Shown here: positions 21,869 to 27,400 of the stretch, in pieces
Numbering within the stretch: position 1 is the stretch's first letter
How the letters are laid out: every line of letters starts with the position of its first letter
Origin: JAFGBM01 sp964564915
GTDB taxonomy: Bacteria > Actinomycetota > Actinomycetes > Actinomycetales > Demequinaceae
Length of the DNA: 27,400 bases
Assembly (NCBI GenBank): GCA_964564915.1
Contig: CAZMCU010000021.1
Location: 1 to 27,400, forward strand
Direction of reading: 5' to 3'
The notes under the pieces: model-generated
The model's input: only the letters and a program-made list of their open reading frames with translations
The model's database searches: none
What the model was told of the DNA's origin: nothing
Position numbers and translations under genes: made by a program

Positions 21869-22243
21869 ATGGCGACGGCCCAGGCCACGACCCTCATCGC
21901 CGACCTCCGACACCGTCGACGCGAGTTGCGCAGGGAGCTGGCGAGGGTGCGGTGGTGGCGGCGCCTCCTCCGTGCCCGACGCGAATTGGTGGTGGGACAC
22001 CTTGCGGCCGCGACCTCCGGAGAGTCCGATTTGGACACCACGTGGGAGGCTCTCGCCGCGGACGCCCCCACGGAACGGGAGCTTTCGGCCGTTATTTGGC
22101 CGGAAGAGACGCTCCCAACCGTTGGCAGGCTTGAAGCGATCGACGCGATCGATTCTCGTTTGGACTCGTACGAACGCCGACTTTCTGCCAACCTTGAGGT
22201 AGTGACGGTACGCATGGTGGACGCCATGGGCGCCGCACGCTAG
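21869..22243 (+). CDS. Two-helix coiled-coil protein, possibly RsiG-like
   Basis: 124 residues, two long charged helices (about 7-47 and 86-118) joined by an acidic, Trp-containing linker. GGGGAGG precedes the ATG. Helix 1 contains WWRRLLRARREL, and helix 2 contains DSYERRLSANLEVV. From memory, RsiG, the c-di-GMP-dependent anti-sigma factor of Streptomyces WhiG, has the same two-helix hairpin with E-X3-S-X2-R-X3-Q-X3-D repeats and an LRRLLQGRID-like segment. Here the RRLL core and an acidic residue at the D place match, but S and Q are not kept. A divergent member or a simple structural analogue is possible. It lies 15 bases before crp and is surely cotranscribed with it. Confidence 0.65.
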   Translation: MATAQATTLIADLRHRRRELRRELARVRWWRRLLRARRELVVGHLAAATSGESDLDTTWEALAADAPTERELSAVIWPEETLPTVGRLEAIDAIDSRLDSYERRLSANLEVVTVRMVDAMGAAR

Positions 22244-22258
22244 ACGGAGAGGCAGACA

Positions 22259-22954
22259 GTGGCGCACGATCCCCTTGTTGAGGAGGCCGCCTTGCGGTCC
22301 TCCCTGCTCCTCAGTGGAATGGACACCGAGACGGCTCATTCCCTCATCGCCGTGATGGAGCGGCGCGAGTATGGCAAGGGCGAGGTCATTTTCTTTGAGG
22401 GCTCCTCAGACTCGTCCCTCTACATCGTGGTCAAGGGCAAGGTCAAGATGGGTCGGACCGCGCGCGATGGGAGGGAGAACCTTCTATCACTCTTAGGGGT
22501 CGGTGACATGCTCGGCGAGTTGAGCGTCTTCGACCCGGGGGTGAGGGTCTCCCGGGCGCACGTACCCGAGGACACCGTGGTGTACGAGTTGACCAAGGAG
22601 AGACTTGACGCCTGGCTCGACGAGCACATGACCGCATCCCGCTACCTCTTGCGCGCTCTTGCGAAGAGGATTCGCCGGACCAGTATGACGATGGCGGACC
22701 TCGTCTTCACCGATGTTCCCGGTCGCGTGGCGAAGGCTATCCTCGACCTGGGTCACCGCTTTGGCGCCGCGGACCGAGGTCACGTTGTCGTCCGTCACGG
22801 GCTGACGCAGGAAGAACTGGCGCAACTGGTCGGGGCCTCACGCGAGACCGTCAATAAGGCCCTTGCGGATTTCGCCGGGCGCGGATGGATCGACGTGCAC
22901 ATGGGGTCAGTCGTCGTTTACGAACCGGATCGGTTGAGAGCCCGCGCCCGCTAG
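22259..22954 (+). CDS. crp: Crp/Fnr-family cAMP-responsive regulator
   Basis: 231 residues, GTG start with GAGAGG 6 bases upstream. It aligns along its length with M. tuberculosis CRP (Rv3676). The cyclic-nucleotide domain has VKGKVKMGRTARDGRENLLS and the binding cassette GELSVFDPGVRVSRA. The dimer helix ends RRTSMTMADLVFTDVPGRVA, and the HTH is LTQEELAQLVGASRETVNKA. In the cassette the arginine that contacts the cAMP phosphate is kept, but the following Thr/Ser (T90 in M. tuberculosis, S83 in E. coli) is valine. The T-S pair of the dimer helix equals E. coli T127-S128. Last gene of a unit with the coiled-coil gene; converges with RidA at 4 bases. Confidence 0.94.
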   Translation: MAHDPLVEEAALRSSLLLSGMDTETAHSLIAVMERREYGKGEVIFFEGSSDSSLYIVVKGKVKMGRTARDGRENLLSLLGVGDMLGELSVFDPGVRVSRAHVPEDTVVYELTKERLDAWLDEHMTASRYLLRALAKRIRRTSMTMADLVFTDVPGRVAKAILDLGHRFGAADRGHVVVRHGLTQEELAQLVGASRETVNKALADFAGRGWIDVHMGSVVVYEPDRLRARAR

Positions 22955-22958
22955 TCGC

Positions 22959-23435
22959 CTAGTGGTTCGGCAGGATCGTGGCCTGAATCTCGATTTCGAC
23001 GGGTGCGCCGAGGGGCAGACTAGCGACGCCGACCGCCGCCCGGGTGTGGCGCCCTTTTTCCCCAAACACGGCGACGAGAAGATCGCTCGCGCTGTTGACG
23101 ACCGCAGGTTGTGCCGTGAAGCCCGAGGACGACGCGACGTACCCAACGACGCGCACGATGGTGTCGATGCGATCGAGTCCCCCACACACCGAGGCAATCG
23201 CGGCAAGAGCATTAAGGGCGGCGACGCGGGCACACTCGGCGGCCACCTTGGGGGACACTTCGTCTTTGCGCTCTCCCACCAGCCCCGTTGCGAGAAGGCG
23301 TCCTTCGACGATGGGAAGTTGCCCCGAGGTCCAAACCATGGTGTCGACCACGAGGGCGGGAACGTAGCTGCCGACGGGTGTAGCGACCGCGGGAAGGCTC
23401 AAGCCGAGCGCGGCCAGGCGCTCCTCAGCGGTCAC
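22959..23435 (-). CDS. RidA/YjgF family protein (Rv3678c type)
   Basis: 158 residues. RidA proteins deaminate reactive enamine or imine intermediates from amino-acid metabolism; this longer subgroup, linked to crp in actinobacteria, has no proven substrate. The domain is visible in VVDTMVWTSGQLPIVEG, VAALNALAAIASVCGGLDRI and GRHTRAAVGVASLPLGAPVE with its terminal EIEIQATI. The catalytic arginine of the family would be R in HTRAAVGV. GTG 23435 directly follows the stop of the DUF4177 gene (TAGGTG), and AAGGAA inside that gene serves as ribosome site, so the pair is translationally linked. Confidence 0.9.
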   Translation of the reverse strand: MTAEERLAALGLSLPAVATPVGSYVPALVVDTMVWTSGQLPIVEGRLLATGLVGERKDEVSPKVAAECARVAALNALAAIASVCGGLDRIDTIVRVVGYVASSSGFTAQPAVVNSASDLLVAVFGEKGRHTRAAVGVASLPLGAPVEIEIQATILPNH

Positions 23436-23591
23436 CTACTGTTCCTTCTCTCGCTTAAGGTAGGCGACAAGGCCACCGGTCGGGCCGACCACCACTTGGA
23501 CGAGTTCCCACCCGTCTGCTCCCCACTGATCGAGAATTTGCTTGGTAGCGTGATCGATGAGGGGAACCGTCGCATACTCCCACGTCCTCAT
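23436..23591 (-). CDS. Small DUF4177-family protein
   Basis: 51 residues, starting MRTWEYATVPLIDHATKQIL, then DQWGADGWELVQVV and ending AYLKREKEQ. The WEY...GWELV pattern is that of DUF4177 proteins, small alpha/beta proteins of unknown function that accompany the RidA and crp genes in actinobacteria. TAGGCT lies exactly 6 bases before ATG 23591, suggesting a leaderless transcript that also carries the RidA gene, whose GTG begins immediately after this stop codon. It is divergent from the PBP gene, with 74 bases between starts. Confidence 0.9.
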   Translation of the reverse strand: MRTWEYATVPLIDHATKQILDQWGADGWELVQVVVGPTGGLVAYLKREKEQ

Positions 23592-23597
23592 GGGGCG

Positions 23598-23603
23598 AGC
23601 CTA
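23598..23603 (-). promoter_or_regulatory. -10 element, leaderless start of the DUF4177-RidA unit
   Basis: TAGGCT on the minus strand, 6 bases before ATG 23591. It lies within a short dyad CGAGC-N5-GCTCG. Confidence 0.5.
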
Positions 23604-23665
23604 CCGCTCGGGGGTGAAACGGGACCCGGTCGTCGTTCGTTATGGTCACGACGTAAGGTGGTGGC

Positions 23666-26212
23666 ATGTCTCGACGAAACTCGTCGTCTCGGCGGGCGAC
23701 TCCTCTTCAGATGCTCACGGCACTGGTGGGATTCGTTGCACTGTCGCTGGGCTCTGGGTTCCTTGCCGCTGGCCTTATCCTTCCCGCGGCGGCGGTGACC
23801 GGTCTAGCGGCTAAGCACACGATTGAGCTCTTCGACGACCTTCCTTCTTCACTCAACCACGTCGACTTGCCCCAGCAGTCGAACATTTACGCGAGCGACG
23901 GGACTACCCTCATCGCGACATTCTTCACGCAGAACCGAGTGGTCGTGCCACTTGAGGACATCTCTCCGTGGATCCAAAAGGCCGTCGTCGACATCGAGGA
24001 TCACCGATTCTGGCAACACAACGGCGTCGACGGAGAGAGCCTCGTTCGAGCGATCTTCCGCAACGCGTCGTCGGGAGACACGCAAGGGGCGTCAACATTG
24101 ACCCAGCAGTTGGTCAAGAACACCCTCATCAACGACGCCCTCGCGCGGGGCGACGACGAGGCGGTGAGGGCGGCGACCGAGATATCGGTTAGCCGCAAAC
24201 TTCACGAGGCCAAGCTCGCCCTCGCCCTCGAAGAGTTCTATAACTCGCAATACGGTAACGACTGCGGCGACTCGGATCCCCACGTCAATTGCGGCAAGGA
24301 GCGGATCCTCGAGCAGTACCTCAACATGGCGCAGTTCGGGAAGTCCATCTATGGGGTCGAGACCGCGGCGCAGGTGTACTTCGGGAAGACGGCGGCCGAG
24401 CTTAACGCGATTGAAGCGGCCACGATCGCCGGAATCACTCAGAACCCCTACAAGTGGGATCCGCTGCGATTCCCCGAGAACACGCAGATCCGCAGGGATC
24501 AGGTCCTGCTGGCGATGCTGAACTACGACCACATCACACAAGCGGAGTACGACGAGTACGTCGCGACCTCCGTCGAGGAAACGCTTGATGTCCATCCGCC
24601 TCACTACAGTTGTGTCGCGTCGGTCGATGCCCCCTTCTTCTGTGACTACGTCACCAAGGTCATCGCGCACGACCCGTTCTTTGCGGGTCAGGGTGAGCAG
24701 TACTTGTACGAAGGCGTCGACATCGTCACCACGCTCGACATCACCAAGCAGCGGATCGCCAACGAGGAACTGCAGGCTTCGCTCCCGATGGATGATCCAA
24801 CGGGTTTCGCCGACGCGCTCGTCGCCGTCGATCCCACAAACGGGCATATCGTGGCGATGGCGGAGAATCGGATCTTCGACCCTGGGGCAGATGGGGAACC
24901 GGGTCGCACCGCGATCAACTACGCGGTCGATAACGAGTACGGGGGGTCTCGAGGTTTCTCCCCAGGATCAACGTTCAAGGTCATCATCTTGGCGACGTGG
25001 TTGAATACCGGTCGGACGCTTGAGCAAGCCATTGGTGGAAATCGGCGCGAATGGAAGTCGAACTCGTGGACCGCGAGTTGTATCGGTCCCGCACCGTTCG
25101 CTGGCCAGCGATCGTGGAAGCCCGGTAACGCCGAAGGCGAGTCGGTCGAACAGCTCAGCGTCTTGGCGGCTACGGCGGAATCGATTAACACCGCGTACGT
25201 ATCCATGGCGAATCAACTCGATTTGTGCGATGTCGCAACCATGGCCGCCAACATGGGATTTGTTCGCGCGGATGGCCAGCCGTTCGAGACGGTGCCGTCG
25301 ATTTCGCTCGGAACTCAGAACGCCTCACCGCTGACGATGGCGGTGGTCGGTGCCACCATCGCGAACCATGGGGTCAGGTGCGAGCCTCGATCGATCATCT
25401 CGATCACGAAGCGGGACGGAACCCCGATCGACGTTCCACCGGATTCTTGTGTTCGCGTCATGCGGGAAGACGTCGCGCGCGGCGTGGAGTTTGCCATGAC
25501 CGAGGTCGTGAGGTGGGGGACGGGCACCCACGCCCAACTGAAGGGTGGCCGACCCGCTGCGGGCAAGACGGGAACGTCGCAGAACAACGCCCACTCCTGG
25601 TTCCTCGGATTCACCCCCCAACTGGTCGCAGTGACATGGCTCGGTGATCCCGATCAGGACACGCCGATGCAGTTCATGACGATCAACCACGTGTTCTACA
25701 AGTACGTGTGGGGGAGTTCGATCGCAACCCCCTTGTGGAAGCACTTCATGGACCGAGCACTTGCGGGAGAACCGATTCTGGCCATGCAGCGTTCAGAACC
25801 GTCCACGTTGGGTGCGTGGCAACTCACGGTTCCCGAGGTTCGAGGCGAGACGCTGGAAGACGCGAAGAACATGATCAACGACGCGGGGTACATGTGGGAG
25901 GTCGACCCAATCGCGATCTACGATGACACACAGAAACCGGGCACGGTTATATTCCAGTCCGTGGAAGCTGGGGAGCATCTTCAGCCTGGCGCACCGATCG
26001 CGATTGCTGTCTCGAGGAATTCCTTCCCGGGATGGTGGACCGTATGGCCCGAGGAGTGGGATCCGTGTGTAGCTCCCTCGGACTGGTGGGGGTCAACGTG
26101 GCCACCGGATTCGTCCGCGTGGGGTCCCGCAGAGGGATGGAGTTACGCGGGGTGCTCCGTTCCCGAGCCGAGTCCAAGCCCGAGTCCGAGTCCGACCCCC
26201 TCCCCGACGTAG
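23666..26212 (+). CDS. ponA2: Class A penicillin-binding protein with PASTA domain
   Basis: 848 residues, bifunctional peptidoglycan synthase. A membrane anchor (about 14-46) is followed by the glycosyltransferase domain with E111 in DIEDHRFWQHNGVD and GASTLTQQLVKN (141-152). The transpeptidase has SPGSTFK (432-438, active serine 435), SIN (506-508) and KTGTS (634-638). A PASTA domain (about 718-783) probably binds uncrosslinked peptidoglycan. The tail is odd: nine tryptophans between 790 and 825, two cysteines (801, 830), then a Pro-Ser repeat. Domain order and the following metallophosphoesterase match M. tuberculosis PonA2 (Rv3682) and Rv3683. AAGGTGG precedes the ATG; TATGGT (23641-23646) is a possible -10. 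Confidence 0.96.
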   Translation: MSRRNSSSRRATPLQMLTALVGFVALSLGSGFLAAGLILPAAAVTGLAAKHTIELFDDLPSSLNHVDLPQQSNIYASDGTTLIATFFTQNRVVVPLEDISPWIQKAVVDIEDHRFWQHNGVDGESLVRAIFRNASSGDTQGASTLTQQLVKNTLINDALARGDDEAVRAATEISVSRKLHEAKLALALEEFYNSQYGNDCGDSDPHVNCGKERILEQYLNMAQFGKSIYGVETAAQVYFGKTAAELNAIEAATIAGITQNPYKWDPLRFPENTQIRRDQVLLAMLNYDHITQAEYDEYVATSVEETLDVHPPHYSCVASVDAPFFCDYVTKVIAHDPFFAGQGEQYLYEGVDIVTTLDITKQRIANEELQASLPMDDPTGFADALVAVDPTNGHIVAMAENRIFDPGADGEPGRTAINYAVDNEYGGSRGFSPGSTFKVIILATWLNTGRTLEQAIGGNRREWKSNSWTASCIGPAPFAGQRSWKPGNAEGESVEQLSVLAATAESINTAYVSMANQLDLCDVATMAANMGFVRADGQPFETVPSISLGTQNASPLTMAVVGATIANHGVRCEPRSIISITKRDGTPIDVPPDSCVRVMREDVARGVEFAMTEVVRWGTGTHAQLKGGRPAAGKTGTSQNNAHSWFLGFTPQLVAVTWLGDPDQDTPMQFMTINHVFYKYVWGSSIATPLWKHFMDRALAGEPILAMQRSEPSTLGAWQLTVPEVRGETLEDAKNMINDAGYMWEVDPIAIYDDTQKPGTVIFQSVEAGEHLQPGAPIAIAVSRNSFPGWWTVWPEEWDPCVAPSDWWGSTWPPDSSAWGPAEGWSYAGCSVPEPSPSPSPSPTPSPT

Positions 26213-26228
26213 CCGAGGGCGTTTTCGA

Positions 26229-27146
26229 ATGGCGCCGTGGCTTCTTGCTGGCGTAGGTGGGCTCGCGCTCGCGGGCTTCATGTGGGGGTGGATCGAGGCA
26301 AGGCTATTCGTGGTTCGCCGAGTCAGTGTTCCCGTCCTGCCTCCTGGAGCGTCGCCCATCCGTTTGCTTCATGTCTCCGACTTCCACCTCGTTCCGCGCC
26401 AACATCGAAAGGCTCGGTGGATTCGGCGGCTGGCGCACCTGGCACCTGACCTCATTGTCGACACCGGCGATAACATCGCCGACGCTCGGGGCGTGCCCGC
26501 GCTTATCGAAGCACTCGGCCCGCTCCTCACGTTGCCGGGTGTGTTTGTGAATGGTTCGAACGACTACCTTTCCCCGAGACCCCAGAACCCGTTCACGTAC
26601 TTTCGAGGACCAACGAAGGATGGCGGTCGACGCGCAACGCTTCCAACAGACGCCATGGTGTCGGCATTCGAGCGAGCGGGTTGGCACAATGCCGGGAACG
26701 CCCGCGTCCACCTGAACGTCAAGGGGGTCGAGATATCGCTCGTCGGGGTTGACGATCCCCACATTGGTCGAGACCGCATGCCACCGGCCTCGAAGACTCG
26801 GGGCGTCATCCACATTGGGGTCGCCCATGCGCCGTATCGCAGGGTATTGGCGGCCTTCCAGGAGGATGGAGCCCAACTGGTCCTCGCGGGGCATACCCAT
26901 GGGGGGCAAGTGAGAGTGCCGGGCGTCGGGGCGTTGGTGACCAACTGCGACCTCGACCGCCAACGGGCGCGGGGCCTTAGTGGCTGGCCGGGGGCGCATC
27001 CCGACGAGCCAGGCGGACAGGGTTCACTCTGGCTTCACGTTTCCGCGGGTGTGGGGACGTCGCCGTACGTCGCGTTACGTTTTGCGTGTCGGCCGGAAGT
27101 GACCATACTCGACCTCACGGTTCGCGACGAGGAACGGGCCGACTAG
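26229..27146 (+). CDS. Membrane-anchored metallophosphoesterase (Rv3683 type)
   Basis: 305 residues. An N-terminal hydrophobic helix (MAPWLLAGVGGLALAGFMWG) anchors the enzyme. The calcineurin-like core has the metal ligands in order: SDFH (D51, H53), DTGDN (G80-D81-N82), GSND (109-112), a later histidine in GVAHAPYRR and the closing AGHTHGGQV. The usual GNHD is GSND, which lacks the histidine thought to act as acid in catalysis; as far as I recall, this substitution is common in the actinobacterial subgroup. Relatives include YkuE-type phosphodiesterases; the substrate is unknown. The gene starts 16 bases after the PBP stop and is likely cotranscribed with it. Confidence 0.92.
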   Translation: MAPWLLAGVGGLALAGFMWGWIEARLFVVRRVSVPVLPPGASPIRLLHVSDFHLVPRQHRKARWIRRLAHLAPDLIVDTGDNIADARGVPALIEALGPLLTLPGVFVNGSNDYLSPRPQNPFTYFRGPTKDGGRRATLPTDAMVSAFERAGWHNAGNARVHLNVKGVEISLVGVDDPHIGRDRMPPASKTRGVIHIGVAHAPYRRVLAAFQEDGAQLVLAGHTHGGQVRVPGVGALVTNCDLDRQRARGLSGWPGAHPDEPGGQGSLWLHVSAGVGTSPYVALRFACRPEVTILDLTVRDEERAD

Positions 27147-27190
27147 CTAGATTGGCGAGCCGACGTTACGTGTCGGGTCTCCGGTTCGGC

Positions 27191-27196
27191 TATTCT
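27191..27196 (+). promoter_or_regulatory. Possible -10 of tRNA-Pro
   Basis: TATTCT lies 31 bases upstream of the tRNA. No clear -35 was found at 16-18 bases. Confidence 0.35.
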
Positions 27197-27227
27197 GGGC
27201 TGGCTCCGCCGTGCGCGGAGGGCATCT

Positions 27228-27301
<74 letters not shown>

Positions 27302-27309
27302 CTGAGCGA

Positions 27310-27342
27310 GCGCGAGACGAGAGCTTGCTCTCGTCATCGCGC
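27310..27342 (+). terminator. Strong hairpin downstream of tRNA-Pro
   Basis: A 14-bp stem with a single bulged A (27336) and a 4-base loop CTTG: GCGCGA-GACGAGAG pairs with CTCTCGTC-TCGCGC. It begins 9 bases after the tRNA, the position of a terminator, but no T-run follows. The remaining 58 bases of the window are GA-rich with no gene seen. Confidence 0.6.
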
Positions 27343-27400
27343 GAACGAGGGGTACTAGTCCGTTAGCGCGATCCCGAGGCGAGGAGCGAGGAGCCGCGCG

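Overview
The window reads as chromosomal DNA of a high-GC Gram-positive bacterium (Actinobacteria; GC roughly 60-65% by eye). The evidence is a ClpC of the actinobacterial type, an orphan GlnR regulator, a short MutY without a MutT-like tail, an Rv2747-type ArgA, a CRP closely resembling that of Mycobacterium tuberculosis, and gene order matching M. tuberculosis in several blocks. The species cannot be named from the sequence. Genes are tightly packed (31 protein genes and one tRNA in 27.4 kb, no gap above about 260 bases). No insertion sequence, prophage, CRISPR array or rRNA was seen.

Layout. 1-828: two small membrane-protein genes on the minus strand, driven from a promoter that carries an unusual set of TGACAT/ATGTCA inverted repeats. 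829-4718: mostly secreted or hypothetical proteins: an FKBP-type lipoprotein, a four-helix membrane protein, a HEAT-like repeat protein, an anchored beta-sandwich protein and an HNH-fold protein whose motif histidine is replaced by cysteine. 4640-8837: proC, then a minus-strand unit of a proline-rich membrane protein, a TetR regulator and a two-component ABC-2 exporter. 8924-12434: DNA repair and arginine synthesis (radA, a small membrane protein, mutY, argA); disA, normally next to radA in many actinobacteria, is absent. 12575-16490: a lipoprotein and clpC, the latter with a ClgR-like box. 16491-19018: dtd, ygfZ and a 36-residue membrane protein translationally coupled to ygfZ, then an eight-helix-type membrane protein divergent from glnR. 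19074-21105: glnR and nhaA. 21094-27146: the block nth / helical protein / crp / RidA / DUF4177 / class A PBP / metallophosphoesterase, which follows the M. tuberculosis Rv3674c-Rv3683 order with some genes missing. 27228-27301: tRNA-Pro(CGG), followed by a strong hairpin.

A theme across the window is start-site architecture. At least eight genes have a TANNNT-like -10 hexamer exactly 6 bases before the start codon and no Shine-Dalgarno sequence, the signature of leaderless transcription. This was used to choose several starts (nth, proC, radA, the HEAT-like gene, the 36-residue protein, the DUF4177 protein, mutY and the 403-residue lipoprotein). Genes inside operons use Shine-Dalgarno sites instead.

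No clearly new multi-gene defence or metabolic system was recognised. The most interesting leads are the operator array at 581-646, the possible RsiG-like protein in front of crp, the loss of disA beside radA, the altered HNH motif, the tryptophan-rich tail of the PBP, and a protein-like tail sequence left in frame behind the stop of the 403-residue lipoprotein.
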